Positions 29,013 to 38,040 of a stretch of DNA of 64,000 nucleotides are shown one piece after another. Both the position numbers and the translations under genes were made by a program. Each line of letters starts with the position of its first letter. Positions within the stretch are counted from its first letter, which is position 1. This stretch comes from CAVZZV01 sp963779845. GTDB taxonomy: Bacteria > Bacteroidota > Bacteroidia > Bacteroidales > GCA-2748055. The notes beneath the pieces are model-generated. The model was not told where the DNA came from. It ran no database searches and was given only the letters and a program-made list of their open reading frames with translations. Location of the stretch: the NCBI GenBank assembly GCA_963779845.1, contig CAVZZV010000002.1, positions 310,001 through 374,000 of the forward strand, in the 5' to 3' direction.

Positions 29013-31016
29013 TTAATTCATTAGATAGGTGAATTCCTTAGGCCTTGCCATATTTTCGTTGTAAACATTACCAAAGCGATCAGTAACTTTTATTTCGAGA
29101 GTTGTAGCCGGTCCCGAAGCAGTTACTTTAAATAGATGTGAAGTAGGTCGGGTAACGAAAGAGGAGGTAGGAGTTGAACCTGCATTGAGCCTTTTGGCTT
29201 CATAAGAGATAATATGAAGAGGGTCTAATCCGGTAACAGGAGTTACATCCAAAGTAACACCTGCTTCTTTAACTTCTATTTCCCATTCTGGTTCATATCC
29301 CCATACATTTATTAAAACATCATTACTGGCGTTGGCATCAGCAAATTCGCCTGAATACATAGCCATATCAGCTTCACTTGCATTTGGCGCAAATTGTTCT
29401 GCTGTGATATGTACCCTGTTCAAATCGTAGGATCTGAATTGGTAATCCATGGCATGACCTATACTTTTATAGTACCACTTAACATCTGTTCCATCTATTG
29501 CCCAAACTCCGTAACCTCCGGGACTACCGTCCCTGCATATTTGGTTTCCCGCATAACCATTTTTACCGGTCCACCACCATGTTGCGCAAACTGCAGCGGT
29601 ATTATGCTCCATAAGAGATGCTTCTTCTACAGAATAATTTATATGTGTATGGCCACTTAAAATATGCACATTGGTGAAGCCCTCAAACGAGTTTACTAGA
29701 GCATTAGCATTGTCAAGGGCATAGGATGCACTTTGATTACCGTTTATATCAATGGTTGGATTTCCATAAAGCGGAGCATGCATCGCAACAATTAGCGGGG
29801 CAGTTTTATCTTTAACAGTGGCTAAATCTTTCTTAAGCCAGGCCATTTGTTCTGAAACAATAAAATTGTCGTAGTTACGGGCTCCAACCACCCCCTCGGA
29901 ACCTCCTGTATTGATATATTGGATATTATCCAATACCACATAATGGACAGAACCCAAATTGAAAGAATAATAATTTGGACAAACTGTTTTTTTGTAAGCA
30001 CCGGCAGCAAGCTTGTCTCCAACCGCATAAGGGTTGTTGTCGTGATTCCCCATCACATTAAAGACGGTACAGTTTAGCTTATACATCTGTACCAGATACT
30101 CAGGAAGTGCAAAGTTATTTGAATACCAGTATAAATCCCAGCTCATATCGCCCAGGGTCAGTCCATATACTTTTGTTCCTTGCAACTGGTAATATTCTAT
30201 GGTATTGTTCACGTCATAAAGAAAGCCATTAGTGAATTGCGACAGGTCATCATTCCTGTTAGCCAGGTGCCAATCGGCCATGGCCACTACAATGTGTTTA
30301 TTATTATTATTTTCGGTTAAAGAAAAGTCTTTTTGTTCAACTGTAGCTCCCCCTGAAAGTCTTTTGAAAAATAGTGGTAGATTATTACTGTTGGAAACTT
30401 CATAATTCCCTGGTACAGAAATAAAAACATAAGCGTTTTCTTTTTGTGAAGCAAGATAATACACTCCATTAGCATCGGTCGTAGTTACTTCAATTCCATC
30501 AGAAACAACCACATCAGGAAGGCCCTCACCATTGCAATACACCACACCCTTAATTGTCATGCCTTCAATATCAGGAATATTTGTTTCAGCAACTATGTTT
30601 AAAAGAAATGAGCCTAAAAGCTGACTTTCCGGATTTCTTAGAACCTTTATCTGATAGCTACCTGAGGGAACATTATTGGGTAAAGCGAAAGCAACTGTTT
30701 GATCAGTAAAGGATAAGACATCGCAAACCCATACGATGCTGGCATCCGATATTGATGTTAACTGAATCTGATCCCCCATGGCGAAGCCTTTTCCTGTGAT
30801 TGTAATCTCCCCACCGATCATGGCATTCAGCTCAGAAGGGATGGATACTCCTGTTATTTTTAATCCGTTATCAGGTTCAGGATCAGGTTCTGAATCACAA
30901 CTTTGCAATCCATTGCCTAGTCCTGCTATGATGATAAACAGAGTTATAAATCTTGCGGTAAGCTCAAAAATAACCTTCTGAATGCCTGCTTTATTATCTT
31001 TTTTTCGTTTGACCAT
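29013..31016 (-). CDS. Lipoprotein calcineurin-like metallophosphoesterase
   Basis: Starting at the ATG at 31016 (a longer frame from 31073 would overlap the upstream sulfatase gene), the protein has 667 residues with a lipobox ending at Cys40 (GLQSC). An IPT/TIG-like domain lies at about 50-150, then a Bacteroidota phosphoesterase N-domain (IKGVVYCNGEGLPDVVVSDG), the catalytic domain with ADWHLA, LGDMSWD, VMGNHDNN, AMHAPLYG and ILSGHTHINY as metal ligands, and a beta-rich C-domain (VWGYEPEWEIEVKEAG). This architecture is that of secreted phosphodiesterases/phosphatases in Sus loci. It is 25 bases after a sulfatase gene and 41 before SusC, so it acts on the same substrate, probably on a phosphoester. 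Confidence 0.9.
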   Translation of the reverse strand: MVKRKKDNKAGIQKVIFELTARFITLFIIIAGLGNGLQSCDSEPDPEPDNGLKITGVSIPSELNAMIGGEITITGKGFAMGDQIQLTSISDASIVWVCDVLSFTDQTVAFALPNNVPSGSYQIKVLRNPESQLLGSFLLNIVAETNIPDIEGMTIKGVVYCNGEGLPDVVVSDGIEVTTTDANGVYYLASQKENAYVFISVPGNYEVSNSNNLPLFFKRLSGGATVEQKDFSLTENNNNKHIVVAMADWHLANRNDDLSQFTNGFLYDVNNTIEYYQLQGTKVYGLTLGDMSWDLYWYSNNFALPEYLVQMYKLNCTVFNVMGNHDNNPYAVGDKLAAGAYKKTVCPNYYSFNLGSVHYVVLDNIQYINTGGSEGVVGARNYDNFIVSEQMAWLKKDLATVKDKTAPLIVAMHAPLYGNPTIDINGNQSASYALDNANALVNSFEGFTNVHILSGHTHINYSVEEASLMEHNTAAVCATWWWTGKNGYAGNQICRDGSPGGYGVWAIDGTDVKWYYKSIGHAMDYQFRSYDLNRVHITAEQFAPNASEADMAMYSGEFADANASNDVLINVWGYEPEWEIEVKEAGVTLDVTPVTGLDPLHIISYEAKRLNAGSTPTSSFVTRPTSHLFKVTASGPATTLEIKVTDRFGNVYNENMARPKEFTYLMN

Positions 31017-31041
31017 TATTAACCATTTTACTAAACTTAAT

Positions 31042-32400
31042 TCATCGATATCCTTTATCCAATTGAGATTCAACTCTGGTGATACCCGCTTCGTGTTTTT
31101 CTTTCAGATCTTTAATATCTTTAATTATATCCGGGTACTTTTCGCTCACATCATATTTTTCGGAAGGATCGTGTTCAATGTTATAAAGCAGAGGTGGCTC
31201 ATGAACCTCTGGTTTTATTTTTGAATAGGAGGGTTTTGTAATGAAATGAGCTTTCCAGGGACCTTTTCTAATGGCGTAAATTTCATTTTTAAAATAGTAA
31301 AACACCACTTTATTTTCCACTTCCTTCTCTCCACAAAGAACAGGGTATATATCCTTTCCGTCAATAATTCTATCTTCAGGCAATTGAGCCCCTGCCAATT
31401 TTACCATGGTTGGAAATAAATCCATGGTTGTTACAATAGCGGCACTGGTCTGTTCAGGTTTTATGGTACCCGGCCACCAGGCAATGGCTGGAACCCGAAA
31501 ACCTCCTTCGCAAGTAGAGCCTTTTCCATCGCGCAGGAGACCCGCAGATCCACCGTGTTCTCCTCTTAACAACCATGGACCATTATCGCTGGTAAAAATC
31601 ACCAGTGTTTTTTCAGCGATACCTGATTTTTTAATTGTTTTTAAGACTTCGCCTACACTCCAGTCAAGTTCCTCCACCACATCTCCATATAAGCCTCTTT
31701 TACTTTTGTTTTCAAAATCCTCAGAAGCAAATAGTGGGGTATGAGGGAAATTGTTGGCATAGTACAAGAAAAATGGTTGGTGGCTATTTTTCTCAATGAA
31801 CTCAATGGCTTTCTGCGTATATCTCTTTGTCAGTAAATGTTGATCAGGTCCATTTTCAATCACTTTATCGTTTTCATAAAGAGGCAGGTCAGGAGCGCCT
31901 TTATAGCTGGGAGGAACCATATCATTGGAGTATGGAATCCCGAAAAAGTAATTGAAACCTTGATTTAAAGGTAAATATTGTGGCAAACAGCCTAAATGCC
32001 ATTTACCAATAATAGCGGTTTGATAGTTTGCATCTTTAAGTGCTTCAGCAATGGTAATCTCATTTTGTGGCAGTCCGCCTTTTGACCTGGGATAAAGAAC
32101 ATTCCCACTGGTTTCGGATCCGGCCATACCACTTCTGATAGGTAATCTACCGGTTAACAAGCCTGCTCTGCTCGGGGTGCATACACATGCGGCATTATAA
32201 AACTGAGTAAATCTCATTCCCTCATGCGACATTTGGTCTAAATTCGGAGTGTATATAGTTGGATGAGCATAACAACTAAGGTCACCGTACCCCAGATCGT
32301 CGGCAAAAATGATAATTATATTAGGTTTTTCTTGTGGTTGCGCTTGTGTTAATACAGGCAACCAAAGTAGAGAAGCAAGCCACAATTTTTTATTTTTCAT
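31042..32400 (-). CDS. Secreted sulfatase (GALNS/arylsulfatase-like)
   Basis: A 452-residue sulfatase with signal peptide (LLWLPVLTQAQ). It shows FADDLGYGDLSCYAHP, the formylglycine motif CTPSRAGLLTGR with the cysteine at residue 74, GKWHLGC and FTSDNGPW followed by GSAGLLRDGKGSTCEGGFRVP. These features match the galactosamine-6-sulfatase-like group, and differ from the other sulfatases here. It lies between the glycerophosphodiesterase gene (61-base gap) and the metallophosphoesterase gene (25-base gap). Its position between two phosphoester-cleaving enzymes suggests that the natural substrate carries both sulfate and phosphate. Confidence 0.93.
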   Translation of the reverse strand: MKNKKLWLASLLWLPVLTQAQPQEKPNIIIIFADDLGYGDLSCYAHPTIYTPNLDQMSHEGMRFTQFYNAACVCTPSRAGLLTGRLPIRSGMAGSETSGNVLYPRSKGGLPQNEITIAEALKDANYQTAIIGKWHLGCLPQYLPLNQGFNYFFGIPYSNDMVPPSYKGAPDLPLYENDKVIENGPDQHLLTKRYTQKAIEFIEKNSHQPFFLYYANNFPHTPLFASEDFENKSKRGLYGDVVEELDWSVGEVLKTIKKSGIAEKTLVIFTSDNGPWLLRGEHGGSAGLLRDGKGSTCEGGFRVPAIAWWPGTIKPEQTSAAIVTTMDLFPTMVKLAGAQLPEDRIIDGKDIYPVLCGEKEVENKVVFYYFKNEIYAIRKGPWKAHFITKPSYSKIKPEVHEPPLLYNIEHDPSEKYDVSEKYPDIIKDIKDLKEKHEAGITRVESQLDKGYR

Positions 32401-32461
32401 TTTAATTTATTACTTCGTGAGTTATTGATTTCAGTTTTTTATACCAAATAAATACTTACGT

Positions 32462-33649
32462 TTAAAGTGGGTATCCCAAGTCAGTCAATATGCTTTCAGG
32501 ACTTTGCTTAGTTTTCATTTTTCTCACTGCCCGTTTGTTATAAAAATGAATAGTCAGGTCAGTCCGGTTTGTTATCATTCCGTCGGCCATTGGTTTTGCC
32601 TTTTTTCCTTTACCAGTCCCAAAATATGTTTCCATTTGCTCCAGGGTATTGAAGGAATAAACATTAATTTTTAAGCCTGTTTTATGAATTTTTTCTGTGA
32701 AATCAGCTCGAAGTCCTTTGTTTCCATCCCCCAGGTTTGTTCCGATAAATTGAGCATCAACTTCAAGTGCGAAGTTGATGATGTCTTCCATGGCTGCTTC
32801 TCTGTCCGGATCATCCAATTTAGGGCTTGAAATCAGAAAGCTTGCTAACACCTGATCCTTAAATACTCTTTTTATGTTCTGCATTCCTTCTCGGGAAAAG
32901 CTTTGTAAAAGAATTTTCCCATTGGTGTTTCCAACATTGACTTTACCGTTTACATAAAATGGAGTTTCATTTGATACTTTTTCGCCTTCCAATGGGTTCC
33001 ATCCATAGCGAGTAAGTTCTTTATAAATTTGTTCTTCCACATTATTATAGAATTCCGGGTATTTAGTTTCTATATAAACTCCGGGTCTGTTGCCGTTATC
33101 GGAAGGGTCCGGCTCATATTGAAAAATATATTTTCCTTCTGAATCTTTTTGATAAGCCCGGCTTCCATCCGCATTTCTTTTTATTTTTTTTCCTTCGGCA
33201 ATACGAAAAACGTCTTCAAAAGTCAGGACATTCAGGCCAATAAAACTCTCCCGTGCCTGCTCAGGGCTATTTTTGTTGAAAGCAAGGCCGTTATCCAATT
33301 GCATAATTTCTTCAAAAGTGAAAGTTTCAATATAGTCGCTTTCCCTTCCCGGGAATTTTTGGGCAACATTGGTTGTACGTTTGAATGTGCGATCGTGCAT
33401 AACGACTAATACGCCATCTTTTGATTGATGTACATCAAGTTCTAAATAATCGGCACCCATGTTACGGGCCCAGCGAAACGAAGCTTCAGTGAGCTCAGGA
33501 GCCCAGTATATAGTTCCTCTGTGGGCAATTACTGCATTATCGGGCATAAATTGTTGAACCTTTTTTGCATTAGAAGATATTTCCTGAGCCTGTATTAAAC
33601 AGGTAGAAAAAAGTAAAAAAACCGGAAGGAATATTTTGCTGTTTATCAT
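32462..33649 (-). CDS. Secreted glycerophosphodiester phosphodiesterase
   Basis: From the ATG at 33649 the protein has 395 residues and a clear signal peptide (FLPVFLLFSTCLIQAQ); the longer frame from 33694 adds 15 residues and abuts the upstream stop, so it is not preferred. The GDPD signature is complete: VIAHRGTIYWAPELTEASF, then GADYLELDVHQSKDGVLVVMHD, and IETKYPE, giving the two catalytic histidines and the acidic calcium ligands. GDPD enzymes split glycerophosphodiesters into glycerol-3-phosphate and an alcohol. It is the periplasmic (GlpQ-like) version, and glpT and glpD lie upstream in the same series, which explains the fate of the product. Confidence 0.93.
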   Translation of the reverse strand: MINSKIFLPVFLLFSTCLIQAQEISSNAKKVQQFMPDNAVIAHRGTIYWAPELTEASFRWARNMGADYLELDVHQSKDGVLVVMHDRTFKRTTNVAQKFPGRESDYIETFTFEEIMQLDNGLAFNKNSPEQARESFIGLNVLTFEDVFRIAEGKKIKRNADGSRAYQKDSEGKYIFQYEPDPSDNGNRPGVYIETKYPEFYNNVEEQIYKELTRYGWNPLEGEKVSNETPFYVNGKVNVGNTNGKILLQSFSREGMQNIKRVFKDQVLASFLISSPKLDDPDREAAMEDIINFALEVDAQFIGTNLGDGNKGLRADFTEKIHKTGLKINVYSFNTLEQMETYFGTGKGKKAKPMADGMITNRTDLTIHFYNKRAVRKMKTKQSPESILTDLGYPL

Positions 33650-33694
33650 TCTATCAGAGTTTATTTTTATTACTTCAATATTCTTTTCCAACAA

Positions 33695-34630
33695 TTATTT
33701 TGGATTAGGTTTGTTCTTTCTGATTTTCCATTGAGTAGTATAAAAATTTATAGCAGGATTAGCCACATCGTCGCATTTTACAATAATTGCCCCTTCTTTC
33801 TCCCAATATGACTTTACCGTCAATCCCTCCATAGGTCCATCTTCAGCCGTTCTTACCGTGATATCGTCCGGGTTTACTACGATTTTCAAACCAACAGATT
33901 CATTCAGCATATCCATATCCCCACGGCTGTTTCCTCCCACAATAAGTGGACGGGCCTTGATAAATGTTTCGATGGATGATGCTTTTCCATCGTCCTGTGG
34001 AATAGGTGGTATGATCTCTCCGGTAGTCTTTCCATGAGCAATAACACATTTAGCCCCTACAATATTGGTATTTGGGATGCCAAATTCTTCAGCTACAAAT
34101 TTCTGATACAGTACCTCGGGCGATGCAGTCAAAATCCATACCTCAAAACCGTAATCTTTCAAATTGGCAATTAGTTCCTTCATTTCCCGATAAAATTTCC
34201 CCTGATAGGCTTTCCTATAGCATTCAGCACCAATCATTTCAATTTCTTCAGGACTAAGTCCGGCCAAAAAATGAACTCTGTCTTCAACATAAGGTTTCCC
34301 AACATTATTTCCGTCCTTAACCATTCTGTCCAGAATAGCGAGCCTTTCTTTGGCATCCTTATCATTTCTTTTTTTTAGCACTTCATCAGCATACTGATAT
34401 AGAGCTTCATCGGCCAGATAGTGGGGAACCTGTCCAAAGGTGGTTCCATCACAGTCAAATACAGAAACTTTCCTTTCTGTCATGGGTAGCGTAGAGTTTA
34501 AAAAGCTTTCTATCTGGTCGTTTGTTTCTTGCGACCATCCTTTTATATATCGGTAATTCTGCGCATTAATAGCAGATAAAAAGCATAAAAACGCAAAGGA
34601 ACAGAGGATAGAAAATTTTCTCACAATCAT
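33695..34630 (-). CDS. Secreted HAD-superfamily phosphatase
   Basis: A 311-residue protein with a signal peptide (CFLSAINAQ) and a haloacid-dehalogenase fold of the phosphoserine-phosphatase-like branch. Motif I is VFDCDGTTFG (nucleophile and acid aspartates), motif II is WILTASPE, and the metal-binding motif is GGNSRGDMDML. A helical cap of about 90 residues lies between motifs I and II. Export is unusual for this superfamily. Lying 45 bases upstream of the secreted GDPD and 25 after glpT, it may dephosphorylate a product of the outer pathway, for example phosphocholine or a sugar phosphate; the known Pseudomonas phosphorylcholine phosphatase is in the same broad family. Substrate not proven. 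Confidence 0.85.
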   Translation of the reverse strand: MIVRKFSILCSFAFLCFLSAINAQNYRYIKGWSQETNDQIESFLNSTLPMTERKVSVFDCDGTTFGQVPHYLADEALYQYADEVLKKRNDKDAKERLAILDRMVKDGNNVGKPYVEDRVHFLAGLSPEEIEMIGAECYRKAYQGKFYREMKELIANLKDYGFEVWILTASPEVLYQKFVAEEFGIPNTNIVGAKCVIAHGKTTGEIIPPIPQDDGKASSIETFIKARPLIVGGNSRGDMDMLNESVGLKIVVNPDDITVRTAEDGPMEGLTVKSYWEKEGAIIVKCDDVANPAINFYTTQWKIRKNKPNPK

Positions 34631-34655
34631 AAATATTTTGTTAATTCTGATTATT

Positions 34656-36110
34656 TTAATGTATCAAACAAACTTCTTTTTCTTTTTTCCAGGTTGTGGC
34701 TGATAGAATAGCTGCTAACAGACTTGCAGCAATAAATATATAGAATGTCGCATTCCAGCCTAAGTTTTTGTTACTGGCAACGGCACCAATTAATATTTTT
34801 GACAATAGTGCATCTCCAATCAGATATCCGAATAAGCCTACAAATCCGGCAGCCGTTCCGGCAGCATTTTTTGGAACAAGATTAATGGCTTGCACACCGA
34901 TAAGGGCAACCGGACCATAAATAAAAAAGCCAATGGCTATCAGAGAGGAGTAAACAATCGTTATTCGGGTAGAAATCAGGTCTAAAGTAAATGTATCGGA
35001 TAAATAAGCAGCAATTGGAGCAGCTTTCCAGTATACCACTATAGAAACACTAACGAGCAACATATAAATAACATTGGCAGGAGCACATCTTCCTTTGAAA
35101 AGCCTTGAGGAAATCAGTCCGCATACTATTGTTCCCGGCACTCCCGCATAATTATGGAGTGCAAAAGCCATTTTGCTTTGCTCGCTATTTAATAGGCCTG
35201 CTTCCTGGGAATAGGTTGGGGACCAATCGCCAATACCATATCTGACTAAATAAACAAATACATTGGCAAGTGCAATTAACCAAAGCACCCTGTTCTTGAA
35301 TATGTGCTTAATAAACAATTCGGAGAGCGGAATTTTTGCATCAGAGCTCAGTTCTTTCTTAACGGAGAGATCATTGCGATGCTGATCAATCGGAGGCAAT
35401 CCACAGACTTGAGGCCTGTCTCTTAAGGCCCACCAACAGAACCCGGCTATTAAAAGAGCAACGATACTGGGAAATACAAAAACAGCTCTCCAGCTTTGTT
35501 CCACCATGACTCCACCGCCTATATCCACTAAAAAGAGTCCTCCAATAAGAATGGCGCCCAATGCGGCAAGGTTTCCCATTAATCCGCTACCAAAGGTGTG
35601 TGATGTATTCCATATGGACATTTTAAAGCTTCTCTCGTTATGTGAAAACCAGTGAACCATCACCCTTCCACATGGAGGCCAGCCCATACCTGCCAGCCAT
35701 CCAATAATTAACATAAATACAAATATGATGGCGACCGAACTGGTTGCGAATGAAAATATCCCAACAGACATCATCATAACTGAAGAAAGAACCAGCCCAA
35801 TGACCAGAAATTTCCGGGCATCCGAGCGGTCTGACATTGCCCCCATCAGAAACTTACTGAAGGCATAAGCTATGGAAATGGCAGATAGGGCAATTCCCAA
35901 TTGTAATTTGCTATATCCGAGACCCCCGTTTTCTATGGGCTGAATCATGCCGGGAATGGCCAGAGCCAGATTTTTTCTAACCAGATAGTAAGCTGCATAA
36001 CCAAAGAACGCACCTAAGAATACTTTGGTCCTCATTTTTTTGTATTCGGAATCAATCCTCTCTTTCGGGAGAAGAGGTTTTTCTTTTGGAGGCTCTAAAA
36101 ATTGAAGCAT
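34656..36110 (-). CDS. glpT: Glycerol-3-phosphate transporter (MFS, OPA family)
   Basis: A 484-residue, 12-segment organophosphate:phosphate antiporter. Family-typical stretches are FFGYAAYYLVRKNLALAIPGM in two parts around the first helix, KFLMGAMSDRSDARKF, GMGWPPCGRVMVHWFS with the conserved arginine, and YGIGDWSPTYSQE. GlpT exchanges glycerol-3-phosphate for phosphate across the inner membrane; UhpT and PgtP relatives carry hexose phosphates or phosphoglycerate. Position 123 bases after glpD and 25 before the secreted HAD and GDPD genes makes glycerol-3-phosphate the best ligand. Confidence 0.9.
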   Translation of the reverse strand: MLQFLEPPKEKPLLPKERIDSEYKKMRTKVFLGAFFGYAAYYLVRKNLALAIPGMIQPIENGGLGYSKLQLGIALSAISIAYAFSKFLMGAMSDRSDARKFLVIGLVLSSVMMMSVGIFSFATSSVAIIFVFMLIIGWLAGMGWPPCGRVMVHWFSHNERSFKMSIWNTSHTFGSGLMGNLAALGAILIGGLFLVDIGGGVMVEQSWRAVFVFPSIVALLIAGFCWWALRDRPQVCGLPPIDQHRNDLSVKKELSSDAKIPLSELFIKHIFKNRVLWLIALANVFVYLVRYGIGDWSPTYSQEAGLLNSEQSKMAFALHNYAGVPGTIVCGLISSRLFKGRCAPANVIYMLLVSVSIVVYWKAAPIAAYLSDTFTLDLISTRITIVYSSLIAIGFFIYGPVALIGVQAINLVPKNAAGTAAGFVGLFGYLIGDALLSKILIGAVASNKNLGWNATFYIFIAASLLAAILSATTWKKEKEVCLIH

Positions 36111-36233
36111 AAAAAATAAAAATAATGTACTAATGGATAAAAGGAGTCAATTAATCTGATCCCCGTGAAAAAAGGATAGGCTTTCAATGACTTTTTTTCT
36201 TTCATAAACTATCGTTTATATGGCAATTAGGTA

Positions 36234-37805
36234 TCAGGCCATAATATATGCTCTCGACATTTCAGTATATTCACGAACTTGTTCTTCTTCCCAGCTTTTT
36301 CCTTTTTGAAGTTCTTTAGCCATGATGGATGCGACTTGTTTCGCCATAGTCACTGAAGCTTTGGCATCCAGATATAAAATTCTGATGCGACGTGCAAGCA
36401 CATCATCAATTGTTCTGGCCATTTCTTTTCTGACAGCCCATACCACTTCACCTACTGTATATTCATAATCATTATGCAGTTTTTTTGCATATTCAGGTTT
36501 TTCTTTTTGCCACTGGAGAATTTCATTCTGATCGCTACCATAAATATGCAGCCAATTGCTTCTGTCGGTTGTTTTCTGATAACCGTGAATTTTTAATTTT
36601 TTAGTTTGACAAGCTTTAAATATTAGTTTTTTCGTTTTGATGGCAAGGTTAACTGTTTCCTCTGCCATTACTCTATAGGTAGTCCACTTCCCTCCGGTAA
36701 TGGTTATAAGGCCTGACTTTGAAACCAATAATTTATGACTCCGCGAAATCTCTTTTGTTTTCGTCTCATCGGCATGGTTGGCAGGAGCTGCCAGTGGTCT
36801 TAATCCGGCAAAAACACACAGCACATCTTTCCTTTGAGGTTGCTTAGTTAAATAGCGGCCGGCAGTCTCTAATATGAAATCAACTTCTTCGTCCAATGCT
36901 TTCGGTTCCAAAACAAAATCTTTTACGGGTACATCTGTAGTCCCAAGGATTACACGATTATGCCATGGAACGCCAAACATTACCCTTCCATCGCTGGTTT
37001 TAGGTATCATGATGGCATCGTCTCCACCCAAAAACGAACTGTCCACAACCAGATGTACTCCCTGACTGGGCCTTACCATAGGTTTTTCATTAGGATTGTC
37101 CATTGTGATGATGTCGTCCACAAAAATACCGGTTGCATTTATAATACTGTGCCCATTTATATTTATTGATTCTCCGTTGAGGATATCCTTCACGGTAACC
37201 CCGGTAACCATTCCATTCTGATCTTTCACTATTCCGGTAACTTTTACGTAATTGACCGCTATGGCTCCCTTTTCAACAGCAGTCTGCATTAGATTGATAG
37301 CCAAACGCGAATCGTCAAACTGTCCGTCCTGATATGATACACCTCCTTTAAGATTCTTTTGTACAATCTGAGGCACATGCATGATTACCTGTTTTTTACT
37401 CATGGGCAGCGAACGCCCAAATCTCATCCTTCCGGAGAGTAAATCATATACTGTTAGTCCGATCGTATAAAATGGCTTTTCCCACCAAAGGTAGTTTCCA
37501 ATGATAAAACGTTGGTTTTTTACTATATGTGGAGCATTTTTAATTAAATATCCTCTTTCCCGCAATGCTTCCCTGACTAAGGCAGCATCTCCTTTTTGAA
37601 GGTAACGGACACCGCCATGCACTAGTTTTGTACTTCTACTGGAAGTGGCCTTAGCAAAATCAGATTGTTCAAGTAATACCGTTTTATACCCACGACTGGC
37701 TGCGTCAACAGCAATACCAAGACCTGTAGCACCTCCTCCTACAATAATAAAATCAAAAGTTTTGCCAGGTTCTTTCAATTGTCCGATATAATTTTCTCTA
37801 TCCAT
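36234..37805 (-). CDS. glpD: Glycerol-3-phosphate dehydrogenase (FAD, quinone-linked)
   Basis: The 523-residue flavoprotein oxidises glycerol-3-phosphate to dihydroxyacetone phosphate, passing electrons to quinone. It has the FAD-binding motif IIVGGGATGLGIAVDAASRG near the start, SSRSTKLVHGGVRYL, the GRVMFGVPWHNRVILGTTD segment, VFAGLRPLA, TGGKWTTYRVMAE and the C-terminal helical domain with EMARTIDDVLARR. Length and motifs match GlpD rather than the GlpA/GlpB type. It is the first gene of the long minus-strand series and is divergent from glpR, with a shared 235-base control region. Confidence 0.96.
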   Translation of the reverse strand: MDRENYIGQLKEPGKTFDFIIVGGGATGLGIAVDAASRGYKTVLLEQSDFAKATSSRSTKLVHGGVRYLQKGDAALVREALRERGYLIKNAPHIVKNQRFIIGNYLWWEKPFYTIGLTVYDLLSGRMRFGRSLPMSKKQVIMHVPQIVQKNLKGGVSYQDGQFDDSRLAINLMQTAVEKGAIAVNYVKVTGIVKDQNGMVTGVTVKDILNGESININGHSIINATGIFVDDIITMDNPNEKPMVRPSQGVHLVVDSSFLGGDDAIMIPKTSDGRVMFGVPWHNRVILGTTDVPVKDFVLEPKALDEEVDFILETAGRYLTKQPQRKDVLCVFAGLRPLAAPANHADETKTKEISRSHKLLVSKSGLITITGGKWTTYRVMAEETVNLAIKTKKLIFKACQTKKLKIHGYQKTTDRSNWLHIYGSDQNEILQWQKEKPEYAKKLHNDYEYTVGEVVWAVRKEMARTIDDVLARRIRILYLDAKASVTMAKQVASIMAKELQKGKSWEEEQVREYTEMSRAYIMA

Positions 37806-37855
37806 AGGAAATAATTTTTAAATAAGAAGGTGAAAAAGGGGATCCGCCGACTGTC

Positions 37856-37863
37856 CAAATATA
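37856..37863 (-). promoter_or_regulatory. Putative -7 element for glpD and the downstream series
   Basis: Minus-strand TATATTTG at 37863-37856 matches TAnnTTTG and lies about 50 bases before the glpD ATG. No TTG is seen at -33; instead a TTAAATGAAA decamer lies 7 bases upstream, in a position to let a regulator block or assist RNA polymerase. Confidence 0.42.
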
Positions 37864-37869
37864 TATTCT

Positions 37870-37929
37870 TTTCATTTAAAAACGAAATATAATATAAATT
37901 AAATGAAATTAAAAATATATTAAATGAAA
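37870..37929. promoter_or_regulatory. Repeated decamer in the glpD-glpR divergent region, probable GlpR operator
   Basis: The decamer TTAAATGAAA occurs at 37899-37908 and 37920-37929 in direct orientation, 21 bases (two helical turns) apart, and inverted at 37870-37879. All three copies are exact. They lie between the two divergent TATATTTG boxes. DeoR-family regulators bind repeated sites near their own gene, so this is a natural candidate for GlpR. The region is very AT-rich, which raises the chance of coincidental repeats. Confidence 0.45.
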
Positions 37930-37996
37930 CTTAATGGGTTTTATATAATTAAATATGGAGATTTTTATTCATTTTCTTTCTTTAGCATTTTTAATT

Positions 37997-38004
37997 TATA
38001 TTTG
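37997..38004 (+). promoter_or_regulatory. Putative -7 element for glpR-glpK-glpF
   Basis: TATATTTG matches the Bacteroidota -7 consensus and lies 36 bases before the glpR ATG. No clear -33 TTG precedes it, as expected if an activator or repressor site takes that place. Confidence 0.42.
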
Positions 38005-38040
38005 TATTGTTCAAGAGAATATTCAACTTAATTCTAAAAC

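Noticed and set aside
34656..36110. Hexose-phosphate (UhpT) or phosphoglycerate (PgtP) transporter instead of GlpT
   Set aside because: These share the fold, but the neighbours glpD, GDPD, glpK and glpR all point to glycerol-3-phosphate.
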